From: Sabethes cyaneus
Taxonomy: Eukaryota > Arthropoda > Insecta > Diptera > Culicidae
Direction: 5' to 3'
Length of the DNA stretch: 64,000 nt
Assembly (NCBI RefSeq): GCF_943734655.1
Contig: NC_071355.1
Coordinates: 242,877,183-242,941,182 of the forward strand
Shown: piece after piece, positions 35,232 to 47,132 of the stretch
Numbering within the stretch: the stretch's first letter is position 1
How the letters are laid out: every line of letters begins with the position of its first letter
Made by a program: the position numbers and the translations under genes
Notes under the pieces: generated by a model
Told to the model about the DNA's origin: nothing
Seen by the model: the letters and a program-made list of their open reading frames with translations, nothing else
Databases searched by the model: none

Positions 35232-35515
35232 ATGTGTTCAGAACAGATTTCTTGGCATTTGTGGCTGTGGTTGATCATGTGGAGCCCGGTATCCTCCTTG
35301 CAAGACTTGAGAAGCTGGGAGTATCGCGTACCACAGGGGAGCAACCTTGGATCACTGCTCTTTTCTCTTTTTGCTAACGAATAGTCAGTTCTCCTGCCAC
35401 CTAGCTGTCGGTCCTTTTATGCCGACGATGTCAAAATCTTTAAGACAATTAAACTGGACTACGACTGCATTGTGCAACGCCAACGGCTGTGGGCAAATTT
35501 GCTGTTTGAGAAACA
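35232..35515 (+). pseudogene. CR1/Jockey-like reverse transcriptase fragment with intact YADD
   Basis: In mixed frames the + strand encodes EKLGVS, then YRVPQGSNLGSLLFSLFANE (motif B) and CRSFYADDVKIFKTIKLDYD, the catalytic motif with both aspartates present. A stop after the first stretch and a frame change show decay. Only about 90 codons remain. The same family is represented by 780-962, where the YADD is mutated. Confidence 0.7.
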
Positions 35516-35524
35516 TGCTTACCA

Positions 35525-35905
35525 TCATGATCTCAAACTGTTTCGCCATCTCCTTTTATTGCAATTGACTAACTTTAAGTTGAACCTTTTCTGTATTCTC
35601 AGTAGAGTCACGCTAAAGCACCTACAAATATTCGTTTCTCCATCCAAAAATTCTACTTTTTGATGTAAGAGCTTGAAAGATTTAATCTGTTGATAAGAAT
35701 ATTTTTTCAATTTTATCTGGCAGAGTTTGTAATGACGAGGTTCCATGTCGTTGGGGTGCTGTGGCTGAGTGTTCATGCATCTCTCTACTTGCATTTTTCA
35801 ACCGGTGATGAAGATTGGTTTTTGCCAATTCTACTGCCGCTTCCCACACACCGCCAAAGTTTGGCATGTCAGTGGGGTATGACCGTGAAAACTTTTGCAA
35901 ATAAT
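35525..35905 (-). pseudogene. BEL/Pao integrase fragment
   Basis: The - strand encodes PNFGGVWEAAVELAKTNLHH, closely matching the integrase C-terminal block of BEL/Pao retrotransposons (PHFGGLWEAAVKxxKxHL). It is followed, after a frame change, by PQHPNDMEPRHYKL, like the downstream DPNDLEPLTPGHFL block. The spacing between the blocks is shorter than usual, so an internal deletion is likely. No LTR, gag or reverse transcriptase is adjacent. A solo LTR with BEL-like features lies at 45071-45697, but nothing ties the two together directly. Confidence 0.65.
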
Positions 35906-38198
35906 TTTGTCACGATCCGACCACGGAAAGTGAATAAAAAAACGTAAAACCAGGACCAGTCGCATGACCTAATGAATAACTTTTACAAAGCTTAGACGAA
36001 ATACAGCGTGGAAGAGGAATCTAATACCTATTCTTTCGCTGATAAAAATAATTTCCGCAAGGCTACTGTAAGCCTGTCCAGGCGCATTGAGAACTTCTCA
36101 AACAATTAGAACGTGAACTGGGTCACGTGCCCCAGAGTGCTCTAACTTAAGCATGCAGGTGGTTTTTTTTCTCTCTAGAATATCCAGAACATAAAAAATA
36201 ATTAGCGCAAAATGTCGCGAACAAAATAATGGTCACAATTTACGATCTTCCGTAAATCGTATACTTTGTATCCACAACCACTATTATTTTGCCTTTCTCC
36301 GTCAACGTTTTTATTTCCTACAAATTGTCAATAGTTGTGCTAACATTATTAAATCGTCGCAATAAAAGAAACCCATTACGCTGTCATGCTTAGCCGCCAC
36401 TCGAGCGAGCCGTCAACACCTGCGCACTTCCCTTCGCTAGGAAGGCGCATGCTCTCGCTCTCTAGTTATTGCATAGCACGCGAAAAGCTGCGCTCGCTCC
36501 TTGCAACAATCAGGACAGGAGCCTACCAAGCCTAAGCCTACCGGGGCGAGTATTTGTCGGACGCCACACCCCACCTACGGACGCGTCGCTCAGCGAGCGG
36601 TCCTGCTCCTGGGATTGCAGCCGACGGAACCCGAACCGGGGTGAGTGAGGACCCGAAAAGAGACCCCCAACCAGTGTACCCTTGTCCAAACAACGGACAT
36701 ATTTGCAACCTACTACCATTACCGCCGCCACCTTCACCGCAACCTCCCTCACCACCAGTATCACCTCTTCCTCCTCCTCCTCCTGCTTTGCTATGTAGCA
36801 TGCCATATTGGCACCGGACACCGGAGCGTGCAATGAAGCGGAACTTCTCTCGTTCCTGCCAAGTCAACCCAAGCCAAGCTTGTCCGTCGCCTTGTGTACA
36901 TTATAAATTTTAATTAGCAAGACATTGCGTGATGCGTGACTTTGGTCGATACTTCTTTTTTGTTCCACGTTTTGCCACATTAAGTAATTATGTGTTACTT
37001 TTTATGGGATCGTGTTGTTGCTTTTTTTTTGCTGTTGTTGTCGTTGTTCCTTGTGACGAGGTGCTCCATGTTGCTGCTTCTGCTTCTCGGCTGCTGTTCT
37101 GCTTTTGTCACCTTAGCCCAAGCCGACGGCAATGTCGTCCGACGATGACGACGACGACGACGACGACGACTAGCACGACCAGGACGAGGGGCGGAAGGAA
37201 ACCTCATCGCCACGCAATTGGGTTTGGACATTTTGCATATCATTTTTTTCTGGTCTGCTTTTGTGGCTGCTGTGCTGCTAAAACCAAAGACACCACCAGC
37301 CAGCCCAGGTGTGAGTGGAGAGCAGTCAGGTCAGGCCGAAGTAAGAATTGAAATGTAGCACAAAACAAATTGGCTGAAATAATATTCGGAATCGGAGCAC
37401 AGGGCTTCGTGCAATCCGAGCCTTCCGGATGTTTCGTTTTTATTCGAGAGACTTTAAAACTAGCAGCACCCCGTCGTTGGTTTTACGTCGGTTGGCGCAG
37501 TCTCATCGGTCACGGAGGTAATCGGAGCGTATATGTGAGTAGAAACCGAGGACAAATATCCGACCGACCAACGACGAGGACGCTCAATTAATTAATTAAG
37601 TTAAAATATGTTAATTGTTTCCCGAGCGGAACAATGATACCGCACTTCGTACGTGGGGCAGGTCAGCCTCGGTTAGAGGAGGCACACGCTGGGGAATTGT
37701 GTGTTCGGCGAGAGCGGAATCTGGTTTAGTGTTTGGCGGCGTCATTATCCTTTGTCCCGTCCCCGGGAATGCGCCGGAATGCATGGGTGTGCAAATATGT
37801 TACGAACCACGAGGGTGGACTTTGATGAGGTTGTCAACCGTGCGCTGAGCGCAGTCTCGCATACATTCAGGTGGCTTATGATCTCGTCGTTTTACTTGTC
37901 GCGCCCGGGGAGACGGGGAGACAAATGCTGGGTGAAGCAGATTTGCAGACAACGAACTTTTTCGTAGAAGTTATGTAAATTAAAGTGCAGTCGGAGCACA
38001 GTGATAAAGATTAAGTTGGGTGAATTGGCTGTAGAATTTATGTAACAACGTCTTTCGTGAAATTAGAAGCTAAATTATTTGCCAAATTAGAGTTGGCAAA
38101 GACGTATCAAACAACTATTGTCGTGAGCAATAATGAACTTAGGGTTGGTTATAAATTAATTCAATAATGTAAGGTTTGTCTGTGATATTTATAGGAAC
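35906..38198. other. GC-richer unique island with CTC and GAC microsatellites
   Basis: Holds a CTC-rich run (about 36767-36785) and a GAC run (about 37143-37170). The + strand frame at 36554-36913 contains a proline-rich run generated by the CTC/CCA repeats, with no domain around it, so it is not called as a gene. A donor-like GTGTGAGT lies near 37310. Function is undetermined. Confidence 0.35.
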
Positions 38199-39688
38199 AC
38201 TAGCTGACCCGACAAACTTCGTATTGCCACAAATTAACCTGTGTTATGAATTAACAAATTAACATAAATTATGAATCTCGGATGATCTTTGTCACAATCT
38301 CGAGTTTTGCAAGCCCCCCAGTGGGCGGCGCTTCCGACGGCGGGTCACCGGCAACACTCGCGACCGTCTCGTCCTGAATGATCTAGTGTTACTATAGATA
38401 GTTTTTGTGGTCTTGTATTGACTAATGTTTTATGGAAGAGTCTCGAATTTCTTGAGTTCGATTAGTTTTTGAGTTTCGCAAAAATTTCTGTTTTATTTGT
38501 ATGAGAGTCCATATCCATCTACCACAGGGGTGAGAGGTCTCTAACTATCGTAAAATAAATTCAAGACTCCAAAATCTCCCACATGCCAAATTTGGTTCCA
38601 TTTGCTTGATTAGTTCTCAAGTTATAAGGAAATTTGAATTTCATTTGTATGGGAGCTCCCCTCTTAAAAGGGGAAGGGGTCGTAATTCACCATAGAAAAA
38701 ATTTCTGCCATCTAAAACTCCCACATGCCAAATTTGGTTCCATTTGATTGATTAGTTCTCGAGATAAGAGGAAATTTGCATTTCATTTGTATGGAAGCCC
38801 ACCCTCTTAAAGGGGAGATGGGCCATAACTCGCTTTCTAAAGAAGAGAGGGGTCTCAATTCACCATAGAAAAAAATCTTGCATCCAAAACCACTTACATG
38901 TCAAATTTGGTTCCATTTGCTTGATTAGTTCTAGAGTTATGAGGAAATTTGTATTTCGTTTGTATAGGAGCCCCCCCTCTTAAAGTGGGGAGGGGTCCTT
39001 ATTCACCACAGAAAATATTCGTGCCCTCGAAAACTTTCACATGCCAAATTTTGTTCCATTTGCTTGATTTGTTCTTCAGTTATGAGGAAATTTGTATTTC
39101 ATGTGTATAGGATCCCCCCCTCCTAAAACGGGGAGGAGTCCCAATTCATCATAGAAAAAAATTGTGTCTCCAAAAACACCCACATGCCAAATTTGGTTCC
39201 ATTTGCTTAATTACTTCTCGAGTTATGAGGAAAATTGTGTTTCTTTGGTACAGGAGCCCCCCCTCTTAAAGTGGGGAGGGGTCCTAATTTACTATAGAAA
39301 ATATTCCTTCCCTCGAAAACCTTCACATGCCAAATTTGGTTCCAATCGCTTGATTAGTTCTGGAGTTATGAGGAAATTTGTATGGAAGCCCCCCCCTTTT
39401 AAAGAGGAGAGGAGTTATAATTCCCCTTATAAAGAGGGGAGGGGTCTCAATTTACCATAGAATAAATTCTTGTCACCGAAAACACCCACATGCCAAATTT
39501 TGTTCTATTTGCTTGATTAGTTCTCGAGTTATGCAGAAATTTGTGTTTCATTTGTATGGGAGCCCCCCTCTTAGTGGGGGGAGGGGTTTCTAACCATCAC
39601 TAAAACCTTTTCTGGCCCCAAAAAACCTCTAGATGCATATTTTCATGCCGATTGGTTCAGTAGTTTTCGATTCTATAAGGAACATACG

Positions 39689-39726
<38 letters not shown>

Positions 39727-39747
39727 AATCCTTCTTTATAGGTATAG
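38199..39747 (+). mobile_element. Tandem-unit element, copy 1
   Basis: Starts ACTAGCTGACCCGACAAACT and ends TTCTTTATAGGTATAG after a GACA tetranucleotide run (about 39689-39725). The body has seven internal units of about 142 bp (some 163-173 bp), each with CATGCCAAATTTGGTTCCAT, then TTAGTTCTCGAGTTATGAGG, a poly-C stretch and CTCTTAAAG-GGGAGGGGTC. Unit starts fall near 38582, 38724, 38897, 39039, 39182, 39325 and 39488. The 3' end (GATTGGTTCAGTAGTTTTCG ... ACATACGGACAGACAGACAG) resembles insect non-autonomous repeats with GACA tails. It does not encode a protein; frames such as 39164-39460 are unit shadows. Class is unknown to me. Confidence 0.8.
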
Positions 39748-41951
39748 ACTAGCTGACCCGACATACTTGGTATTGCCACAAATTAAACTATGTTGTACAT
39801 AAATCGTGAATCTCGGATGACCTTTGTCACAATCTTGAGTTTTGTAAGTTTCTGAGGAGTTCATGGGTTTTTAATATACAAATTTTCCTCACAGTAAAGT
39901 AGAAAACAACTCCCCTCATCGCTCAGCCTGATAAAATAAAGCGGATAGCATTTAAATATTCGCCATCATTACAAACCAATTCGCCGAATACCATTTTGCG
40001 GAACACCAATTCTCGGTTGACCATAATGTGGAATAGAGAGTTTCGCAGAATACCATTTCGCGAAAAACCTTACGCGGGATGTACCATTTCACGGAAAATC
40101 TTTTCGTAGAAAGTACCATTTCGCAGGGGTGACCCAACTGAAGGAAAGCAGTAGAGGTCAGTAGATCTAGGAAAATAAATAAACCTAGATAGAGGTGATC
40201 TCTACGGGGGGCTGCCCCCCGCAGTGGCCGGCGCTTCCGACGGCAGGTCGCCGGCAACACTCGCGGCCGTTACGCAAAAATTTCTGTTTTATTTGTATGA
40301 GAGTCCTTATCCCTCTACCACAGGGGTAAGGGGTCTCAAAAAAATTCCTGCCTCCAAAACCCCCCACATGCCAAATTTCGGTTCCATTTGATTAATTAGT
40401 TCTCGAGTTATGAGGAAATTTGTATTTCATTTGTATGGAAACCCCCCCTCTTAAAATGGAGAGAAGTCATTACTCCCCTCCCAAAGAGGGAAGGGGTCTC
40501 AATTCACCATAGAAAAAAAATGCTTACAAAAACACCCACATGCTAAATTTGGTTCCATTTGCTTGATTAGTTCTGGAGTTATGAGGATATTTGTATTTTA
40601 TTTGTATAGGAGCCCCCCTCCTAAAAAGGTAAGGGGTCCTAATTCATCATAGAAAAAATTCATGCCTCCAAAAACACCCACGTGCCAAATTTGGTTCCAT
40701 TTGCTTGATTAGTTCTCGAGTTATGAGGAAATTTGTATTTCGTTTGTATAGGAGCCCCCCCTCTTAAAGTTGGGAGGGGTCCTAATTCACCATAGAAAAT
40801 ATTCTTGCCCTCGAAAACTTTCACATGCCAAATTTGGTTTCATTTACTTGATTAGCTCTCGAGTTATGAGGAAATTTGTATTTCATTTGTATAGGAGCCC
40901 CCCCTTTTAAAGTGAGGAGGGGTCCCAATTCATCATAGAAAAAAATTTTGTCTCCAAAAACACCCACGTGTCAAATTTGGTTCCATTTGCTTGATTAGTT
41001 CTCGAGTTATGAGGAAATTTGTATTTCGTTTGTATAGGAGCCCCCCCTCTTAAAGTGAGGAGGGGTTCTAATTCGCCATAGAAAATATTCATGCCCTAGA
41101 AAACTTTCACATGCCAAATTTGGTTCCATTTGCTTGATTAATTCTCGAGTTATGAGGAAATTTGCATTTCATTTGTATAGGAGCCCCCGTTCCTAAAGTG
41201 GGAAGGGGTCCCAATTCATCATAGAAAAAAAATTTATCTCCAAAAACACCCACATGCCAAATTTTGTTCCATTTGCTTGATTAGTTCTCGAGTTATGAGG
41301 AAATTTGTATTTCGTTTGTATAGGAGCCCCCCTCCTAAAACGGGGAGGGGTCCCAATTCATCATAGAAAAAAATTTTGTCTCCAAAAACACCCACATGCC
41401 AAATTTGGTTCCATTTGCTTAATTACTTCTCGAGTTATGAGGAAAATTGTGTTTCTTTGGTACAGGAGCCCCCCCTCTTAAAGTGGGGAGGGGTCCTAAT
41501 TTACTATAGAAAATATTATTTCCCTCGGAAACCTCCACATGCCAAATTTGGTTCCATTTGCTTGATTAGTTCTCGAGTTATGAGGAAATTTGTATGGAAG
41601 CCCCCCCTTTTAAAGAGGAGAGGAGTTACAGTTCCCCTTATAAAGAGGGGAGGGGTCTCAATTTACCATAGAATAAATTCTTGTCACCGAAAACACCCAC
41701 ATGCCAAATTTTGTTCTATTTGCTTGATTAGTTCTCGAGTTATGCAGAAATTTGTGTTTCATTTGTATGGGAGCCCCCCCTCTTAGTGGGGGGAGGGGTT
41801 TCTAACCATCACTAAAACCTTTCCTGGCCCCAAAAAACCTCTAGATGCATATTTTCATGCCGATTGGTTCAGTAGTTTTCGATTCTATAAGGAACATACG
41901 GACAGACAGACAGACAGACAGACAGACAGAAATCCTTCTTTATAGGTATAG
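39748..41951 (+). mobile_element. Tandem-unit element, copy 2 (head-to-tail with copy 1)
   Basis: Begins at the base after copy 1 ends and finishes at the same TATAG. It has ten internal units (near 40368, 40539, 40681, 40823, 40967, 41109, 41252, 41394, 41537 and 41700) against seven in copy 1. The last three or four units and the 3' tail are nearly identical to copy 1 (compare 39128-39747 with 41340-41951), while the 5' parts differ, suggesting recent duplication or gene conversion plus unit-number change. A GACA run lies at about 41899-41930. Confidence 0.8.
39890..40150 (+). repeat. CCATTTCGCGGAA-type degenerate repeat inside copy 2
   Basis: Diverged repeats of ACCATTTCGCGGAA-like text (about eight), present in copy 2 but absent from the corresponding 5' part of copy 1. 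It is therefore an insertion or an alternative 5' module. Confidence 0.55.
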
Positions 41952-42389
41952 AAGATTAATAGCGTGCCTCGGATAACCCACCCACTTTGTGTTTAGCGTT
42001 TGATATCGTACACAAAAATTACCTTTCTCTGTTCAAAAATTGAGTTCATTAAAACTATAAAAACATGCTTGATGATGGTGACTCGTTCTTTTCAAGGACC
42101 AAAAACTGGACACTAATGGGAGATATATCAAAATTGTACGTCTTGGGTTGAAGAGTCTGGTGTTTTTTGGTACATAAATATAGTTTACGGACCTATAAAT
42201 GAAAACATTATTTGAAAACTTCGTGGTCACCAATGTTTCCAAAAAACTCCAAGAGAAATTTTCTGATTTTCTCTGATATCTATCTGGACTATTTTTTATT
42301 TATCCATACTAATTTCCAGAACGATGATAAAAATTGACTTAATTTTTATGCAAAGCAATTCGAAGTCGAAATATGCAAATGACAAAATA
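41952..42389. other. AT-rich sequence, nothing recognised
   Basis: No gene or repeat could be supported. Confidence 0.4.
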
Positions 42390-43138
42390 ATGAAGAATTA
42401 CCTAGTAAAGTGAATACACTCCGCAATTGATATCAGACGAAAAGAATAACATTAAAACAATATAAATGTTGCACAAATATTTCTCCACAATGACGGAAAA
42501 GTGCTATACAATTAACGCAATAATAAAACAATGATGTATTAACGGCTCAATAATTACACAAAAAATTGCACCACAATTACAGAATAATGATCTAAAAACG
42601 ATATAAACGTTGTACAACAATGACATAAAATAATAAGAAAAATAACACAAAATAACTAATGTGAAGCAAAATAAAAAAAATAAAAAAAGGATAAGCAAGG
42701 GCCTTGAAAATGCATCAGAACAATAAAAGAAACTGATATAGAAATAGAAAATGATGCTGTAATGTTACAAAAATGACACCAAAATGGAACAAAAATTTGT
42801 TTACTCAATTTTTTGGCTAAAAGAACTCGACGTTTCAAATTATAAATTTATCAAAACAGCGATATAAAATATCATAATTTTATGATAACAATGGCTCACA
42901 CTAGAGGCAGAGAAATGAAGCGCTACGCTAAAATGACAGAAAAATGACCCAGAATTACAGAAATGAAATAAGTAAGATGTTGGTATGATACAAAAGTTAA
43001 TACAAAAAATGGTACACTAATGACACAAAAAAGCATCAACATATTCAAAAAACACAAAAAAATATATCAAAAACAAGGAAAATTAAATGTAGATAGAAAT
43101 GCACAAAAAATGACACTCTAATGACGAAAAATTATAAT
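42390..43138 (+). repeat. Degenerate ATGACACAAAAA-type satellite, left part
   Basis: Loose tandem repetition of AAAAATGACACA, ATGATACAAA and related words. The same text in the same orientation resumes beyond the inserted TIR element (45997 onward), showing the element landed inside an existing repeat field. Confidence 0.7.
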
Positions 43139-43146
43139 TAGGCTTA

Positions 43147-44041
43147 GGGGAGAGACGTCTACAGTGAGACACTTTTTTTCCAAAAATTTTAAAAATTTTT
43201 TGGTGATAGTTATCAATGAGGTCTCCAATCCATTTGAAAGGTATATCTTTCTAGTTGTCTGAAAAAAAGTTTCAGCCCTTTTGGTTAAAAGATAAAATAG
43301 TTACAAACGCAAATGTGAAGGTGTCTTTTTGGCCCACTGTTCCCCAGTGGGTGGGAAGAGTGAGACGACGAGTATTGAATACTGAGACACATATTAGAAT
43401 TAAACTTAAACCATATTTTTTGGATACAAAGAATAGTTTAGAGGTCGTACTGTTTATTTTGTGCATAAAGGATACATTATTGTTGTGCATTATAGAAAAT
43501 TCCGATTTTTCTCACATCTACATTTATATTCATATAAAGGTCCAATCCTGGTTATCTGACATTCAACTTACACTTCAGAACTCATTTACAATTAATTTAT
43601 ATGGATTAATTTACAATTCAACACAAAATTTTTTTTTTGAATATTACCCACATCTGTTTGTCTCACTGTTCCCAACAGGAATGTTTTATAAGAAATAGTG
43701 AAATAGTGGTGTTAGCAAACAATTCGATGGTTTTATATGTTTTATTTTTATCTCTCATTCCTATGAGATGCCATATAGTAAATTTAATTTGGATTAGTTA
43801 TGCGATTTGCCGTTAAAACTCACCTGAAAATGATCGCAATAAAATTTACTTTGACCCCCTCAAAAACGACTTTTGTTGAAAAATATACTAAAAAATTGAC
43901 AAATTTTTCTCAAACTGTATTATGTGATATAGATACACAAACTTTACTTTGCAGGAAAATATCATGGATCTTGTATGTTTTATGGCGAAGCTATTCCCGA
44001 TGTCTCACTGTTCCTGTTGTCTCACTGTTGACTACTCTCCC
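43147..44041 (+). mobile_element. MITE with GTGAGAC word repeats, TTA target duplication
   Basis: An 895-bp element. The left end GGGGAGAGACGTCTACAGTG and the reverse complement of the right end (GGGAGAGTAGTCAACAGTG) are terminal inverted repeats, each followed by AGACA. It is flanked by TTA at 43144-43146 and 44042-44044. The intact opposite terminal repeat of the host element shows the empty site, confirming that one TTA was duplicated (TA with a one-base end mismatch is an equally exact reading). The word TCTCACTGTTCCC or its complement recurs inside (about 43331-43392 and 43659-43676) as well as in the ends. A 147-codon frame (43255-43698) has no transposase features. Confidence 0.8.
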
Positions 44042-45070
44042 TTATACAAATTTGAAAAAAAGTTTATGTCACCCCCCCCTTTGAAAATTTTCGAAACGTG
44101 AAGGGGCAAAAAAATAAAGTGTCATATTAGTCTGTTGCATTTTTTAGTGACAAGCAGGTTTTTTCACAGTTCAATGAGTTTACATCTCTAAATTATCCAA
44201 TATGTGCAAAGTTATAGTTATCTCGTTAGTCTCGATCAACTTTCTTTCACGAACTAAGCTTTCTGATTCTGCTGCAAGTCACAGGCAACTATTGTGCTTA
44301 ATCTTTAAGTTCCCGACGTCGAAAATTGGGGTGCCTGCAATCAGACTTTCGACTTGATTCCATTTTAATTTACCTTGTTTTAAGAGAAGCGAATTAGATG
44401 GAGGCAACAATCAATTAAACAATATATTAGTGAAATTTGGTACCGCTTTTGACGGAGATATTTCTATTTTTGAATTGCAGTGGGATTATTTTTTTCCGTC
44501 AAAGGTACTAGATAAGATGAAAATAGAAACACAATTTTTCGGGTTTTCGGGGCTCAAAATTGGTCGTTTTACTCCGTAATGTCCAAGTAACTACCCTAAT
44601 TTTGGAGGTTGGGGACGTAAAACTCAACGAAACAGTTTTTACCATTCATTGGATGCATGCAGCATGCAGGATGTCACTTAACTGTTCGAAACTTGAAATT
44701 TTCGAAACGGTGTGCATCCTTAATATATAAAGGTAAACATGTTATTGTTGGAGAAGAAGCGTCCGCTAAGGAGAGGCCTGACATTCATGACTAAAAGGTT
44801 GACCAAGAAACGTGAATAGCTTCAGAAATTTGTTTTCTTAAAACATGTCGATAGCACAGCATAAGCGTTCCAAGTAATAAAGTAGCAGGGCCTAAACTGC
44901 CATTTTTACACTATGGTTAGATTACGATACTACATATGTCGTGGTTATCGGGTTCTGAACTAGTAAGTGACACGGATTTCGATTATTAAAAAAAGCAAGG
45001 TAACTAACCGAGTGACACGGAGGTTCAAAACAAAATTCAAATGATTGTCAAGTTATACGTTTGTGGCTCT

Positions 45071-45697
45071 TGTTACGAAACGGCTGGGCGGTTTCGCTCA
45101 GTGTGAGTTCGGTACCGCCCGTAACAGTCATTCTGACGGTACATAAACGTCACACGGAAAAATGTCAGGCAGCATTACCTCGTGGCTCGAACTGTCACAT
45201 GGAGCATAATTCCATTGTGCTAAAAGTAGAGTCAATAGCCAGTCGCGTTTGTCTTAAACCTAAAGCCTTAAATCTAAAACTAAACTAAACTTACTTAAAT
45301 AAAATTGAATTATAAACTATTTGGATTTGAACTAAAGTGTTTGCGTTAGTCAATTACTATTGATCGCTTAGGTAACTATGAAAACCATGCAATTTATCCT
45401 AAACTAAGTGAATACTTATACCCTTACTTATACTTAAACTAATTATAGAGATAAAAGCTAACAGTACGGCAAACAGTACGGTTCTTAAAGCTAAAAGTAC
45501 AGCTAATTCCATGCAAGTTAATTGAATAAATAGCTAACGAAGAAGAAATCGTTTCGGACAAAAAACGGAAGAAAATACGAAATGTAAGCGAAAATTGTAC
45601 CACATAAAATCCATTGTAAATTATCTCAACAATACATTTCAGCCTTGAAGCTGTGTAAAAACTGCTATCTGGATTTATTCACTTCCCTATCCGAACA
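45071..45697 (+). mobile_element. Solo LTR, BEL/Pao-like, 5-bp target duplication
   Basis: A 627-bp unit that begins TGTTACG and ends CCGAACA. It is flanked on both sides by GCTCT (45066-45070 and 45698-45702), a perfect 5-bp target-site duplication. TGTT...AACA ends and a 5-bp duplication are typical of BEL/Pao or Ty3-type elements. No primer binding site, coding region or second LTR follows, so the internal part was lost by LTR-LTR recombination. A polyadenylation-like AATAAA occurs inside (45299-45304). The frame at 45061-45288 is incidental. Confidence 0.8.
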
Positions 45698-45996
45698 GCT
45701 CTCTAAGGTGATCCTGTGGCACTCCACTATTATCAAACTGGTTCATCTCTACCAGGATGCTTACTTTATGTGCTTGGGTCGAAAAATTTCAAAGTTTGAA
45801 AGGCTGAACTAAAATTTAAGTACTGTACAAAATATCTGTATTAAAATTTGAATAATATGGAAAAATAAACGCTGGTTTCTTCTCTTTTGAATGGTTATTG
45901 AAGGTTTAATGTTATTATTTTTTTCTTGCCCCCCCCCCCTTCAACAATAATTTGGGACCAGGACATAAACTTTTTTTCAAATTTGTATAAGCCTTA

Positions 45997-47110
45997 AATG
46001 ATACAAAAATAATAGAAAAATAAGATTTTTCCTCACGAAAGAAAAATGGCAAACACAGAAATGAAACAAGAATGACAGAAGTAATAATACAGAAATGACA
46101 CAATGGATATGTAAAATCAAAGCAAAGCCTTGGGTATAAACCGTCTGTAGACATTATCCTTCTTTATCGACGGATTTCGCAGCCGGTTGTTAGCGTGCAG
46201 GACAATTACGGGGCTAGTGCAGCAATCCTACTGACTCTAGCAGTACCGCCCTGTCAAGATTCGAACAAACGACGACTGGCCAGTTAGCTCAACGCATTCC
46301 TCGAAGCTAACTGAGTATAAAACGCAAAAGCGACACACAAAGAACATCAAAAGTATAAAAACACACAACAACTAAACAAAAAATATTTAAAAGAACATGA
46401 AAGATTCTTTATGTATCGAAGGGCAAACAAAAACTGACACAGAAATACAAAAGGAATGATGCAAATATATATATATAAAAGTGACTGAGTGTATGAGCAC
46501 AAAAATGTACATAAAACAGGAATTTTGAAAACAGACACAGAAATGAAGCAAACAAAATGCATAAGTAATACAAAATTATCTCAAAAGTAGATTTGTTGCA
46601 ATTTCGAATTAGGCGTTTTATTTTAAAGAAAAATAATATAAATGATATTCGTAATTTTGTTGCAAAAATGACACACAAAACTGCATTAAAATTATACTTT
46701 ATAGGTATCAAAATGACACAAATAATAGAAAATAGCATAAATATGCTAATACTTTATAATAGATAATGCTAATGACACAAAAGCAAACACAAAAATAATA
46801 CAAATAATGATAGCAAAAAGGACACCAAAAATAGGGAAAAACAAAGATAGAACGCTATAAAAAATAAACTAAACCGTCACAGAAGTGGTAGAAAAATGAC
46901 AAAAAGATGATACATTAAGGATATAAAAATGGTACAAAAACAGTAGTAAAATAAGATTTGATTTGATAAAATGGACAAACAACACGAAAATAAAAACTCT
47001 TATAAAAATGACACAAAAATGATACAAATAGTGATACAGAAATGACACAAAAATATTTGAAAAAATATATTTTTTCACACAAAAATATAAATATGGAGCA
47101 ACTTAGCTTA
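45997..47110 (+). repeat. Degenerate ATGACACAAAAA-type satellite, right part
   Basis: Same repeat words as 42390-43138, interrupted by a SINE-like insertion at 46150-46325. The - strand frames (46347-46738, 46869-47124) are T-rich shadows. Confidence 0.7.
46150..46325 (-). mobile_element. tRNA-derived SINE, - strand
   Basis: The reverse complement contains TTGTTCGAATCTTG (from 46255-46268), matching the RNA polymerase III B box. Upstream is GCGTTGAGCTAACTGG, a tRNA-like A-box region, and downstream a non-tRNA body (GGGCGGTACTGCTAGAGTCA, ending in AAGAAGGAT). The layout of tRNA-like head then unrelated tail fits mosquito tRNA-derived SINEs. It has no foldable intact tRNA and no target duplication that I could define. 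Confidence 0.55.
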
Positions 47111-47132
47111 TTAGGGATCAACAAATCACCGC

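Larger units (their letters stand above)
43139..45996 (+). mobile_element. TIR element with poly-C tracts, interrupted by a MITE and a solo LTR
   Basis: Its right terminal repeat (45962-45994) is the exact reverse complement of a 33-base left terminal repeat made by joining 43140-43146 to 44045-44070 across the inserted MITE. Runs of 8 C (44072-44079) and 11 C (45929-45939) lie just inside the ends. Removing the 895-bp MITE and the 627-bp LTR with their target duplications leaves about 1.3 kb without a recognisable transposase, so it is non-autonomous. The terminal text, GGCTTATACAAATTTG, is related to GGCCATTACAAATATT of the 20754-21231 element, and both families carry C/G runs in the same place. 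Confidence 0.75.

Noticed and set aside
36554..36913. 119-codon proline-rich frame
   Set aside because: The proline run comes from CTC/CCA microsatellites; nothing else supports coding.
46250..46320. tRNA gene on the - strand
   Set aside because: The B box is intact but no cloverleaf can be completed and unrelated SINE body follows.
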